Positions 34,435 to 42,731 of a stretch of DNA of 64,000 nt are shown here, in pieces. This DNA comes from Pseudomonadota bacterium (GTDB lineage: Bacteria > Pseudomonadota > Alphaproteobacteria > Sphingomonadales > Sphingomonadaceae): the NCBI GenBank assembly GCA_023418595.1, contig JAEZZI010000006.1, positions 62,001 to 126,000 of the forward strand. The letters run 5' to 3'. The stretch's first letter is position 1. Each line of letters starts with the position of its first letter. The position numbers and the translations under genes are program-made. The notes below the pieces were generated by a model, which ran no database searches, had not been told where the DNA came from, and saw only the letters and a program-made list of their open reading frames with translations.

Positions 34435-35298
34435 TCAGGCGAAGCGCCGCGCGATCAATGCCCCGACTGCGGCGTGGGCGGCGTTCGCCAGCTTGGGATC
34501 GAGACCCGGCGCATCGAGGTAACAGGCGACCAGGATCGGCGCGCGCTCCGGGGGGCACAGGATGGCTATGTCGTTGAAATAGCCCTCCCCGCTGGTGCCG
34601 GTCTTGTCGCCTGCGCGCCAGTCGGCAGGCAGGCGCGCGCGCAGGCGTTCGCGGCCGGTGGGGGACGCGACCATCCAGCCGATCAGCCGGTCGCGCGATG
34701 CTGGCGCCAGCGCGTCTCCGGTCAGAAAGGCGCGCATCAGGCCGACCATCGCGCGCGGCGTGGTCGTGTCGCGCACGTCGCCGCCGCGCACGATGTTGAG
34801 TTCGGGCTCGATCCGGTCGAGCCGCGTGGTCGCGTCGCCCTGCGCGCGCGCAAACCGGGTGAAGCCAGCCGGGCCGCCGATCAGCGGCAGGAGCAGGTTG
34901 GCGGCGACATTGTCGCTGACCTCGACCGTGCCCTTGCACAGCGCCTCGACGCTCAACGCGCCGCGATCGAGCGCGGCTTCGACGACCGGCGCGTAAGGCA
35001 CGAGATCGGCGCGGGTGAAGCGAACCGGCTGGTCGAGCCGCAGACGCCCGGCATCCACCGCCGCCAGAATCGCGGCGGCGAGCGGCACCTTGAACGTCGA
35101 ACACATGGCGTAGCGCGCATCGGCGTCCAGCCCGATCGTCGCGCCGGTTGCGGTGTCGAGCGCAAAGACGCCCAGCCGCCCGCCGCTCTCGGCACGGATC
35201 GCCGCAAGTTCGGCATCGTCAGAAGTCACCCCGCGCGGCATCGCGCAGGCGGTCACAGCGCTCGCGCCCAGCGCGGCCAGCAATGTGCGGCGGTTCAT
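34435..35298 (-). CDS. Class A beta-lactamase
   Basis: The 287-aa serine hydrolase has all class A motifs: Ser67-Thr-Phe-Lys70 (AMCSTFK), Ser128-Asp-Asn (VSDN), the omega loop Glu164 to Asn168 (EPELN) and Lys232-Thr-Gly. A Cys precedes the active Ser, but there is no Cys after KTG, so the carbapenemase-type disulfide is absent. The N-terminus has twin Arg and a lipobox-like VTAC (Cys18), suggesting a Tat-exported lipoprotein. It sits two bases after the ferredoxin gene, in an iron-sulfur operon, with no mobile element near, so it looks like an intrinsic chromosomal enzyme. Confidence 0.93.
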   Translation of the reverse strand: MNRRTLLAALGASAVTACAMPRGVTSDDAELAAIRAESGGRLGVFALDTATGATIGLDADARYAMCSTFKVPLAAAILAAVDAGRLRLDQPVRFTRADLVPYAPVVEAALDRGALSVEALCKGTVEVSDNVAANLLLPLIGGPAGFTRFARAQGDATTRLDRIEPELNIVRGGDVRDTTTPRAMVGLMRAFLTGDALAPASRDRLIGWMVASPTGRERLRARLPADWRAGDKTGTSGEGYFNDIAILCPPERAPILVACYLDAPGLDPKLANAAHAAVGALIARRFA

Positions 35299-35300
35299 GC

Positions 35301-35636
35301 TCACCTCCCCTGCATGTCGCGATGCTCGGGCGGCATCCGCACGGTCAGCCCGTCGAGCGACGCGTCGAGCATGATCTGGCACGCCAGCCGACTGGTCCGC
35401 GTCGCGCCCGCCGCCAGGTCGAGCATATCCTCCTCTTCCTCGCTCGCGCGCGGCAGCCGGTCGAAATCCTCCGCCGCAACGATGACGTGACAGGTTGAAC
35501 ACGCCATCTGCCCTTCGCAGGTGCCCTCAAGCGGCTGTCCGTCATTTTGCGCGACTTCGAGCAGGCGCGCGCCTTGCTCGGCCTGCACGTCGCGCGTGGT
35601 CGCGCCGTCGGCGCTGACGAAATGCACGGTAATCAC
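35301..35636 (-). CDS. [2Fe-2S] ferredoxin, adrenodoxin/Isc type
   Basis: The 111-aa protein carries cluster ligands in CEGQMACSTC (C-x5-C-x2-C) and the distal Cys in RLACQI, with the adrenodoxin-like acidic helix SEEEEDMLDLA. Ferredoxins of this type donate electrons to Isc cluster assembly or to P450 systems. It overlaps the upstream cysteine desulfurase gene by four bases, which favours a role in cluster assembly. Confidence 0.93.
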   Translation of the reverse strand: MITVHFVSADGATTRDVQAEQGARLLEVAQNDGQPLEGTCEGQMACSTCHVIVAAEDFDRLPRASEEEEDMLDLAAGATRTSRLACQIMLDASLDGLTVRMPPEHRDMQGR

Positions 35637-36715
35637 GCGCGCTGCGCCCGTGCAGCGGCGTCGATCCGGTCCAGCGCGTCCAGCAATTCATCCTCCTTCG
35701 TATAGCGTCCGAAGCCGAGACGGATGCTCGACCGCGCTTGCGCATCCGACAGCCCGATCGCGCGCAGCACATGGCTCGGCCGACCCGATCCGCTGGCGCA
35801 GGCCGAGCCAGCCGAAAACGCAATCTGGCGCAATTCCGACATCAGCCGCGCCACGTCGAGCCCGTCGCGCCGCAGGTTGAGGTTCCCCCGATAGCGGTGC
35901 TCGACCGAACCGTTGACCCGCCAGTCTGCCAGCCGCTGAGTCGCAAGTGCGAACAGGCGCCCGACATGCGCCGAATCCGACTCGGCCCGCTCGCGCATCA
36001 GCCGCGCCGCAACCCCGAAACCCACGCATAGAGCGGGACTGAGCGTTCCCGACCGACCCGCCGCTTCCTGTCCGCCGCCATGCATCAGCGGCGACAGCGA
36101 CACATTGTCGCGGAGCCAGAGCGCGCCGATGCCTTTCGGCCCGTGTATCTTGTGCGCCGACAGCGCGACCAGATCGACGCCCTCGGGGATGGCGATGCGA
36201 CCATAGCCCTGCACCGCGTCGCACAGCATCCGCGCACCCACCGACCGCGCCATCGCCGCGAGTTCGCCGACCGGCTGGGTCACCCCTATCTCGTTATTGA
36301 CCAGCATCGCCGCGACCAGCCCCGTCCCAGGCACGATCGCGGCACGGGCGACGCTGAGATCGACCAAGCCATTGCGGCCCACCGGCACGATCGTCACCGC
36401 CCTGCCCTTCGCACGTTCCGCCTCGACCGCGTCGAGCACCGCGGCATGTTCGGTGGCGATGGTGACGATGCCGCCGGTCGTGCCCTTGATCGCCCAGTTC
36501 AGCGCCTCGGTCGCGCCGCTGGTGAAGGCGAGCGTGCCGCCGCCCGGCAACAGCGACGCCACATCGGCGCGCGCCGCCTCGACCGCCGCCCTGGCCTTGC
36601 GTGCCGCCGTGTGCGCCGAATGCGGGTTGGCGAAATTGTCGCGCAGCCACGGCAGCATGGCGTCGAACGCCTCCGGCGCAAGCGGGGTCGTCGCCTGATA
36701 ATCGAGATAGGTCAT
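35633..36715 (-). CDS. Cysteine desulfurase, second of a tandem pair
   Basis: The ATG at 36715 overlaps the first desulfurase stop. The 360-aa PLP enzyme has YLDYQATTPL, FTSGATEALNWAIKG, the PLP lysine Lys189 (LSAHKIHGPKGIGAL) and the active Cys306 in FSAGSACASGS with a GRPSHVLRAIGLS end that resembles IscS. It releases sulfur from cysteine as a protein persulfide. By motif it is the more IscS-like of the two. Confidence 0.94.
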   Translation of the reverse strand: MTYLDYQATTPLAPEAFDAMLPWLRDNFANPHSAHTAARKARAAVEAARADVASLLPGGGTLAFTSGATEALNWAIKGTTGGIVTIATEHAAVLDAVEAERAKGRAVTIVPVGRNGLVDLSVARAAIVPGTGLVAAMLVNNEIGVTQPVGELAAMARSVGARMLCDAVQGYGRIAIPEGVDLVALSAHKIHGPKGIGALWLRDNVSLSPLMHGGGQEAAGRSGTLSPALCVGFGVAARLMRERAESDSAHVGRLFALATQRLADWRVNGSVEHRYRGNLNLRRDGLDVARLMSELRQIAFSAGSACASGSGRPSHVLRAIGLSDAQARSSIRLGFGRYTKEDELLDALDRIDAAARAQRA

Positions 36716-37806
36716 GCGGCGCGGTGCTTCGCTTCCGCGGCCATCGCCGTCCAGGCGTCCGCAAAGGCGTCGATCTCGGCGCGCGTCGTCGTCTGGCCGA
36801 AACTGACGCGCACCACCTGCCCGGCCTCCTCCGGGTCCATGCGCAGGGCCGCCATCACGGCACTCGCCTTCAGCGTGCCCGAAGAGCAGGCGCTGCCCGC
36901 CGACACCGCGAATCCCGCAAGGTCGAAGCGCACGAGCTGCGCCGCCGACTGCATCCCCGGCATCAGATAGGTCGCGACCAGCGGGCTGCGCAGCGACGGG
37001 CCGCAGATCGCAACGCCCCCCGCTTCTTCCACCGCCGCGTCGAGCCGGAAGCGATTGGCGATGTGCGCGCGCGCCCAGTCGGCCATCCCCTCGGTGCGCG
37101 GCCCGATCGCGTCGAGCGCGGCCGCGAAACCCAGCACGCCCGGCAAATTCTCGGTCCCGCCGCGATAGCCGCGCTCCTGTCCCCCGCTGGGATGAAGCAT
37201 CGCCGGATCGCGCACCAGCAGCGCGCCGACGCCGGGCGGTCCGCCAAGCTTGTGCGCGGACACCGCGATCAGATCGGCGTCGGGCAGCGCCAGCCTTCCT
37301 GCTGACTGCGCGCAATCGCAGAACAGAACGCCGCCCGCTGCCCGCACCGCGACGACGATCTCGCCGATCGGCTGAACCACGCCGGTTTCGGAATTGACGT
37401 GCTGGACCGCGACCACCGGGCGGTCCCCTGCCCGGCGCAGTGCGGGGCCGAACGCCTCGGGATCGACTCGCCCGTCGGATAGCACCGGCACCCGCGCCGC
37501 ATCGGGCGCGGCACGCATCACCGAATCATGTTCGACGGCAGACAAGATCCGCTGGCCGCCCTGCACCCGCCCCAAGGCGATGGCGATCGATTCGCTCGCT
37601 CCGCTGGTGAAGATCAGCTCGCCATCCCAGCCCAGCGCCGCCTTGACCCGCGCGCGCGCCTCCTCCAGCGCGGCGCGAGCGGCGCGCCCCTCGGCGTGGG
37701 GGCTCGACGGATTGGCCCAGCGGCGCATGCCCTCCGCCACGGCTTCGATCGCTTCCGGCAGCATGGGCGTCGTCGCGGCATGGTCGAGATAGATGCGTTG
37801 CGCCAA
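36712..37806 (-). CDS. Cysteine desulfurase, first of a tandem pair
   Basis: The 364-aa PLP-dependent enzyme opens with IYLDHAATTPMLPEAIEA and has FTSGASESIAIALG, HVNSETGVVQPIGEI, Lys186 (SAHKLGGPPGVGALL) and Cys307 in VSAGSACSSGT. Both catalytic residues are present, so it is probably active. It heads a minus-strand operon of two desulfurases, ferredoxin and beta-lactamase. Identity to the second copy is low by eye, so the duplication is old. Sulfur could serve Fe-S clusters, tRNA thiolation or the MoaD system. Confidence 0.94.
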   Translation of the reverse strand: MAQRIYLDHAATTPMLPEAIEAVAEGMRRWANPSSPHAEGRAARAALEEARARVKAALGWDGELIFTSGASESIAIALGRVQGGQRILSAVEHDSVMRAAPDAARVPVLSDGRVDPEAFGPALRRAGDRPVVAVQHVNSETGVVQPIGEIVVAVRAAGGVLFCDCAQSAGRLALPDADLIAVSAHKLGGPPGVGALLVRDPAMLHPSGGQERGYRGGTENLPGVLGFAAALDAIGPRTEGMADWARAHIANRFRLDAAVEEAGGVAICGPSLRSPLVATYLMPGMQSAAQLVRFDLAGFAVSAGSACSSGTLKASAVMAALRMDPEEAGQVVRVSFGQTTTRAEIDAFADAWTAMAAEAKHRAA

Positions 37807-37911
37807 GTCGTTAACCCGATCCGATGATTGCGTGATAAGGTGCCGGGCCTATATAGCCCTCACCCGTTTGCGCGCCAGCCGCGCGACCCCGCTCATGTCA
37901 AGTCAGGTGCC

Positions 37912-38568
37912 ATGCCCGAAGTCATTTTCCCCGGTCCCGAAGGCCGTCTCGAAGGCCGTTTCTCCCCCGCGCCCAAACCGCGCGCGCCGGTGGCGATGAT
38001 CCTCCACCCGCACCCGTCGTCGGGCGGGACGATGAACAACCATATCGTCCAGGAACTCTACAAGACGTTCCAGCGGCGCGGCTTCGCGACGCTGCGCTTC
38101 AATTTTCGCGGCGTGGGCAAGAGCCAGGGCACGTTCGACAACGGCATCGGCGAGTTGTCGGACGCGGCGAGCGCGCTCGACTGGGTGCAGAGCTTTCACC
38201 CCGAAGCCTCGACGACCTGGATCGCGGGCGTCAGCTTCGGTGCGTGGATCGGAATGCAGCTGCTGATGCGCCGCCCCGAAATCCGCGGCTTCATCTCGAT
38301 CGCGCCGCCTGCGAACATGTACGACTTCACCTTCCTCGCGCCCTGCCCCTCGTCGGGGATCATCATCCAGGGCGAGGCCGACGAAGTCGTGACGCCGGGC
38401 GCGGTGCAGAAGCTGGTCGACAAGCTGCGCACGCAAAAGCACATCACCATCCACCACGACACGATTCCGGGTGCGAATCATTTCTTCCAGAACGAAATGA
38501 AGCAGCTGATGGGCAGCGTGGACAATTATCTCGACATGCGGCTGGACCCCAACTCGCCGATCAAGTGA
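37912..38568 (+). CDS. Alpha/beta hydrolase
   Basis: The ATG at 37912 gives 218 aa with LHPHPSSGGTMNNHIVQELY, FNFRGVGKSQGTFD, the nucleophile elbow GVSFGAWIG, an Asp in QGEADEVVTP and His in GANHFFQ. This is a compact cytoplasmic serine hydrolase of the family often annotated as alpha/beta hydrolase beside cysteine desulfurase genes in alphaproteobacteria. Substrate is unknown. It is divergent from the desulfurase operon. Confidence 0.88.
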   Translation: MPEVIFPGPEGRLEGRFSPAPKPRAPVAMILHPHPSSGGTMNNHIVQELYKTFQRRGFATLRFNFRGVGKSQGTFDNGIGELSDAASALDWVQSFHPEASTTWIAGVSFGAWIGMQLLMRRPEIRGFISIAPPANMYDFTFLAPCPSSGIIIQGEADEVVTPGAVQKLVDKLRTQKHITIHHDTIPGANHFFQNEMKQLMGSVDNYLDMRLDPNSPIK

Positions 38569-38577
38569 CGTTGTCGT

Positions 38578-38607
38578 TCGTCATTCCCGCGAAGGCGGGA
38601 ATGACGA
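38578..38607. repeat. Short palindrome TCATTCCCGC/GCGGGAATGA
   Basis: Perfect 10-bp arms (38581-38590, 38595-38604) around GAAG, ten bases after the hydrolase stop. Same family as the cluster at 4631-4760; may serve as terminator. Confidence 0.8.
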
Positions 38608-38635
38608 GAGGGATTTCTCGAGCGCGTGGTTTTCC

Positions 38636-38815
38636 TCAAAGCGTCATGATGAACACGTTGGCGAGGATCACCACCGCCAGCACCAGCATCAGCGCCGCTT
38701 TCTTGCGATTCTCGCCGCGCAGCAACATGCGGAACCCGAAGATCAGCAATGCGAACACCGCGATCATGGCGATGGCGGGTGCGGCGACGGCGATCAGCTG
38801 GGCGAAGTCGGACAT
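38636..38815 (-). CDS. Small two-helix membrane protein, 59 aa
   Basis: The frame encodes MSDFAQLIAVAAPAIAMIAV, continues as a first membrane helix ending GFRMLL, a basic loop RGENRKKA and a second helix ALMLVLAVVILANVFIM. Two helices with a positively charged turn are typical of real small membrane proteins. It sits alone between repeats, convergent with the hydrolase gene. No family recognised. Confidence 0.6.
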   Translation of the reverse strand: MSDFAQLIAVAAPAIAMIAVFALLIFGFRMLLRGENRKKAALMLVLAVVILANVFIMTL

Positions 38816-38886
38816 GAGCGCGGTCTAGCGCGGGTTTCGGGCGAGCGCATCCGAATTTGTGGTGCCCCCTGACCACCAGATCATCC

Positions 38887-38992
38887 GTCACCCCGGACTT
38901 GTTCCGGGGTCCACCGGACGGCACACCCCCAGGTTGATCCTGAAGCGAAACGCAAGCGACTTGGTGGACCCCGGAACAAGTCCGGGGTGACG
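38887..38992. repeat. Long inverted repeat, CACCCCGGACTTGTTCCGGGG family
   Basis: About 30-nt arms (38887-38916 and 38963-38992) with only rare mismatches enclose about 45 nt. Each arm is itself palindromic (CCCCGGA...TCCGGGG). A related element is at 60738-60847. It lies in the spacer before the dehydratase gene stop. Confidence 0.82.
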
Positions 38993-39009
38993 AAGTGGCC
39001 GGGGCAAAG

Positions 39010-40002
39010 TCAGCCGCTCCCCGCCAGCACCCGCGCGAACGCCTCGGGATCGACATTCCCGCCGGACAGGATCACCAGCATCCCCTCCTCGACCTCGACC
39101 TTGCCGCTCAACACCGCGGCCAGCGCGACCGCACCGCCCGGCTCGATAATCAGGTTCAGCTTCGCCGCCGCCCAGCGTTGCGCATCGCGGATGTCGCGCT
39201 CGCTGACCGCGACTCCGGTCGCGCCCCTGCGCGCCAGCACCTCGAACGTGCGCGGGGAGACCTTCATCGTCTGGAGTGCATCGCACGCGGTTGGCGGCGC
39301 GTCCGGCCCGACCGGTTCGATCCACCCAGCCTCCAGGCTGCGGCGCATATCGTCCCAGCCCTCGGGTTCGACCACGGTGATTCGCGAATCGGGCAGCGCC
39401 AGCGCGGACCCCGCGGCCAGGCCGCCGCCGCCGCACGGAACGACGATATGGACAGGTTCGTCCAGCCCCAGATCCTCCATCTGCATCGCCGCCTCCAGCG
39501 CGGCGCTGCCCTGCCCCTCGATCACCCAGGGATCGTCGAAGCTCGGCACCAGCACCGCGCCGCGCGCGTGCGCCAGATGCGCGGCGATCTTTTCGCGATT
39601 CTCAACCTTGCGGTCGTAACTGACGATTTCCGCACCCATCGCCAGCGTCGCGTCGCGCTTCGTGCGCGGCGCGTCGGACGGCATCACGATCGTCGCGGGC
39701 ATCCCCAGCCGCTGCGCCGCCCAGGCGATCCCTTGTGCATGATTGCCGGACGAAAAGGCGACCACGCCCTTCTGACGCGCCTCGTCGTCGAGCACAGTCA
39801 GCCGGTGCCACGCGCCGCGCAGTTTGAACGCCCCCATCGGTTGCAGCGATTCGGCCTTGAACGCCACATCGACGCCGCGGATGGCGCGCACGAACAACGG
39901 CGTTTCGGGCAGGATGTCCGCAATCTTGGCCGCCGCGTCGCGCACGCCGGCGCGGGTGGGCTGTCGTACGATGGTCACGTCCCGACCCTTGCGCGGAACC
40001 AT
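39010..40002 (-). CDS. PLP-dependent threonine/serine dehydratase-like enzyme
   Basis: The 330-aa fold-type II PLP enzyme has the lysine motif AESLQPMGAFKLRGAW, SSGNHAQGIAWAAQRLG, the phosphate loop VPCGGGGLAAGSAL and a C-terminal Ser in LSGGNVDP. There is no regulatory ACT domain, so it resembles catabolic threonine dehydratases or serine racemases more than IlvA. The start is either ATG 40002 or GTG 39978; the latter has a better ribosome-binding region (AAGGGTCGGGA). Confidence 0.88.
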   Translation of the reverse strand: MVPRKGRDVTIVRQPTRAGVRDAAAKIADILPETPLFVRAIRGVDVAFKAESLQPMGAFKLRGAWHRLTVLDDEARQKGVVAFSSGNHAQGIAWAAQRLGMPATIVMPSDAPRTKRDATLAMGAEIVSYDRKVENREKIAAHLAHARGAVLVPSFDDPWVIEGQGSAALEAAMQMEDLGLDEPVHIVVPCGGGGLAAGSALALPDSRITVVEPEGWDDMRRSLEAGWIEPVGPDAPPTACDALQTMKVSPRTFEVLARRGATGVAVSERDIRDAQRWAAAKLNLIIEPGGAVALAAVLSGKVEVEEGMLVILSGGNVDPEAFARVLAGSG

Positions 40003-40102
40003 GTCGGCGACAAGACTTTACATGGGGGTAAGCCGCCCCTATGTGACGCCTCCGCTGCCCCAAGGGACTTCCACCGCAAGGCAGTGAATGTCGATTTTAA
40101 GA

Positions 40103-40127
40103 CCAGGGCCTGCCCTGGCATCGGAGG
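40103..40127 (+). promoter_or_regulatory. Leader hairpin and ribosome-binding site of the decarboxylase gene
   Basis: CCAGGG (40103-40108) and CCCTGG (40113-40118) form a small hairpin immediately before GGAGG (40123-40127), which serves the TTG start at 40137. Its position beside the ribosome-binding site suggests translational control, possibly by polyamines; this is inference. Confidence 0.4.
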
Positions 40128-40136
40128 TCCCTTGAA

Positions 40137-41363
40137 TTGCACCATCATCATAGCACGCTCGGGCTAGCGACCGCCCATCGCAAGGTCGACACCGCCCTTG
40201 CCATCGCAACCGACGCACCGGTCCAGCCGGTCACGCTCGTCCGTCCGCACGCCGCGACGCGGGCGGCGCGGTTCTTCGTCGAAAAATTCCCCGGCAAGAC
40301 GCTCTATGCGGTGAAGGCCAATCCTTCGCCCGACCTGGTGCGGATCCTGTGGGATGCGGGCGTGACGCATTACGACGTCGCCTCGATCGCCGAGGTGCGC
40401 ATGGTCGCGCGCACGCTGCCGGAGGCGACCTTGTGCTTCATGCACCCGGTCAAGGCCGAGGAGGCGATTTTCGAGGCGTATCACACGCATGGCGTGCGCA
40501 CCTTCTCGCTCGACACGATGGAAGAGCTTGAGAAGATTCTGCGCGCCACTGGCAACGCCACCGACCTGACGCTCTGCGTCCGGCTGCGCGTGTCGTCGGA
40601 CCATTCGAAGCTCAGCCTCGCGTCCAAGTTCGGGGTCACCCCGCACGAGGCGAAGGAGCTGCTGTTCGCGGCGCGCCAGGCAGCCGACGCGCTCGGCATC
40701 TGCTTCCATGTGGGTTCGCAGGCCATGTCGCCCGACGCCTATGCCGAGGCGATGGAGCGCGTCCGCGCGGCGATCGTCGAAGCAGCGGTGACGGTCGACG
40801 TGATCGATGTCGGCGGCGGGTTCCCGTCGAGCTATCCCGGCATGGAGCCGCCTGCGCTCGAGGCTTATTTCGAAACCATCCACCGCGCGTTCGAATCGCT
40901 GCCGATCAGCTATTCGGCCGAACTCTGGGCGGAACCAGGCCGTGCGCTTTGCGCGGAATATTCGTCGGTCGTCGTCCGCGTCGAAAAGCGTCGCGGGTCG
41001 GAACTGTACATCAATGACGGCGCCTATGGCGCGCTGTTCGATGCCGCGCATATCGGCTGGCGCTTCCCCGTCCGCCTGCTGCGCGAACCCGATTCGGACG
41101 CGAAGGACATGCCGTTCAGCTTCTACGGCCCGACCTGCGACGATCTGGACCATATGGCCGGGCCGTTCGACCTGCCAGCGGACATCCGCGCGGGCGATTA
41201 TATCGAGATCGGGATGCTGGGCGCCTATGGCTCTGCGATGCGCACCGCGTTCAACGGCTTCGGATCGGACGAGATCGTCGAAGTCGCGGACGAGCCGATG
41301 GCCTCGCTCTATCTCGACGACGAAGGCGAGACGCGGGTCGCATCGAACGTCTTCACGCTGTAA
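40137..41363 (+). CDS. Ornithine decarboxylase-type PLP decarboxylase (fold III)
   Basis: A TTG at 40137 with GGAGG nine bases upstream begins a 408-aa decarboxylase. The PLP lysine is Lys60 in TLYAVKANPSPDLV; others are YDVASIAEVRMV, HPVKAEEAI, the Gly-rich phosphate loop DVGGGFPSSYPG, AEPGRALCAE, the catalytic Cys region GPTCDDLD and a C-terminal GAYGSAMRTAFNGF. These mark a eukaryote-like ODC or lysine/ornithine decarboxylase that makes putrescine. The next gene is deoxyhypusine-synthase-like, giving a two-step polyamine unit. Confidence 0.92.
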   Translation: MHHHHSTLGLATAHRKVDTALAIATDAPVQPVTLVRPHAATRAARFFVEKFPGKTLYAVKANPSPDLVRILWDAGVTHYDVASIAEVRMVARTLPEATLCFMHPVKAEEAIFEAYHTHGVRTFSLDTMEELEKILRATGNATDLTLCVRLRVSSDHSKLSLASKFGVTPHEAKELLFAARQAADALGICFHVGSQAMSPDAYAEAMERVRAAIVEAAVTVDVIDVGGGFPSSYPGMEPPALEAYFETIHRAFESLPISYSAELWAEPGRALCAEYSSVVVRVEKRRGSELYINDGAYGALFDAAHIGWRFPVRLLREPDSDAKDMPFSFYGPTCDDLDHMAGPFDLPADIRAGDYIEIGMLGAYGSAMRTAFNGFGSDEIVEVADEPMASLYLDDEGETRVASNVFTL

Positions 41364-41381
41364 CAGGCTGCCATCCATAAC

Positions 41382-41444
41382 CGTCACCCCTGCGAAAGCA
41401 GGGGTCTCATGCCGCATGAGACTCCTGCTTTCGCAGGAGTGACG
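41382..41444. repeat. Inverted repeat, CACCCCTGCGAAAGCAGGGG family
   Basis: Arms of about 27 nt (41382-41408 and 41417-41444) with a few mismatches form a near-continuous hairpin across CATGCCGCATG. Each arm is itself a hairpin (CCCCTGC-GAAA-GCAGGGG). It separates the two polyamine genes and may attenuate transcription between them. Confidence 0.8.
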
Positions 41445-41504
41445 TCTTGTTTCACGGGTCCGCGCGTCCCCGAATGACGCCGCATTTGGGTCATGGAGGA
41501 ATCA

Positions 41505-42554
41505 TTGACCGACACCATCAACGACACCCGCAAGGCCGAACTGCTCTCGAAGCAGGTCAAGCATATCGACATCAAGAGCTTCGACGCGCGTCCCATCGTC
41601 GACGCGATGAGCGACATGAGCTTCACCAGCCGCGACCTGGGCCGCGCGACCAAGATCTATAACGACATGCTCGCCGACAAGGATTGCACCGTGTGTCTGG
41701 TGATCGCCGGATCGACCAGCGCGGGCGGCTGCATGGACCTCTATGCCGAGCTGGTGCGCAACAACATGGTCGACGTGATCGTCGCCACGGGTGCCACCAT
41801 CGTCGACATGGATTTCTTCGAAGGGCTGGGCCACAAACACTATCAGGCGCTCGAAGTGCCCGACGACGATACGCTGCGCTCGCTCTACATCGACCGCATC
41901 TACGACACGTACATTGACGAGGAGCAGCTTCAGGACTGCGACTTCACGATCAACAAGATCGCGAACGGCCTCGAGCCGCGCCCCTATTCGAGCCGCGAAT
42001 TCATCCGCGAGATGGGCAAATATCTGGTCGAGCACGGCAAGAAGGAAAACAGCCTCGTCAAGCTCGCCTACGAGCATGACGTGCCGATCTTCTGCCCGGC
42101 CTTCGTCGATTCGTCGGCGGGCTTCGGCCTCGTCAAGCATCAGGTCGATGCGGCAAAGGAAGGCAAGCCGTACATGGTGCTCGACGCCATCGCCGACTTC
42201 CGCGAGCTGACCGAAATCAAGATCAAGGCGGGGGAGACCGGCCTGCTGATGATCGGCGGCGGCGTGCCCAAGAACTTCATCCAGGACACCGTCGTCTGCG
42301 CCGAAATTCTGGGCCACGAGGATGTCGCGGTCCACAAATATGCCGTGCAGATCACCGTCGCCGACGTGCGCGACGGCGCGTGTTCGTCCTCGACGCTGCA
42401 GGAAGCGGCGAGCTGGGGCAAGGTATCGACCGCCATCGAACAGATGGTGTTCGCCGAGGCCGGATCGGTCATACCGCTGCTGGCGTCCGACGCCTATCAT
42501 CGGGGGCATTGGAAGAACCGGCCGAAGCGCGCCTGGGCGAGAATTTTTTCGTAA
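41505..42554 (+). CDS. Deoxyhypusine synthase-like aminobutyltransferase
   Basis: The protein (349 aa from the TTG at 41505, which has GGAGG five bases upstream; an ATG at 41493 is the alternative) belongs to the deoxyhypusine synthase family. It has AGSTSAGGCMDLYAELVRN, IVATGATIVDMDFFEGLGHKHY, IYDTYIDEEQLQ, CPAFVDSSAGF and GGGVPKNFIQD, whose Lys256 matches the enzyme-intermediate lysine. Bacteria lack eIF5A, so the acceptor is expected to be a small amine. With putrescine as donor and acceptor it would make sym-homospermidine. Confidence 0.88.
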   Translation: MTDTINDTRKAELLSKQVKHIDIKSFDARPIVDAMSDMSFTSRDLGRATKIYNDMLADKDCTVCLVIAGSTSAGGCMDLYAELVRNNMVDVIVATGATIVDMDFFEGLGHKHYQALEVPDDDTLRSLYIDRIYDTYIDEEQLQDCDFTINKIANGLEPRPYSSREFIREMGKYLVEHGKKENSLVKLAYEHDVPIFCPAFVDSSAGFGLVKHQVDAAKEGKPYMVLDAIADFRELTEIKIKAGETGLLMIGGGVPKNFIQDTVVCAEILGHEDVAVHKYAVQITVADVRDGACSSSTLQEAASWGKVSTAIEQMVFAEAGSVIPLLASDAYHRGHWKNRPKRAWARIFS

Positions 42555-42561
42555 GACCTCT

Positions 42562-42638
42562 CGTTATTGCGAGCGTCAGCGCAGCAATCCAGCGAGGCGG
42601 GTCACGCCCTGGATTGCTTCGTCTTGCTCGCAATGACG
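42562..42638. repeat. Inverted repeat, GTCATTGCGAGC family, second copy
   Basis: Arms carry GTTATTGCGAGC with GCAATCCAG and the complements CTGGATTGC and GCTCGCAATGAC. Eight bases after the stop of the deoxyhypusine-synthase-like gene; same family as 14616-14688. Confidence 0.8.
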
Positions 42639-42695
42639 CGCCGGGGATGACGCCCCCCCAACCAAACCCGTTGCGCTTCGCAACCCATTGATGCA

Positions 42696-42728
42696 GCCTC
42701 CCCCGACACATCCTCGGGGGAGGCTTTT
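42696..42728 (+). promoter_or_regulatory. Hairpin covering the ribosome-binding site of the MAPEG gene
   Basis: GCCTCCCCCGA (42696-42706) pairs perfectly with TCGGGGGAGGC (42714-42724) and is followed by TTTT. The right arm contains the only strong Shine-Dalgarno sequence, GGGGGAGG, eight bases before the ATG at 42732. It can be read as a terminator of upstream transcription or as a structure hiding the ribosome-binding site. Confidence 0.65.
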
Positions 42729-42731
42729 CAC

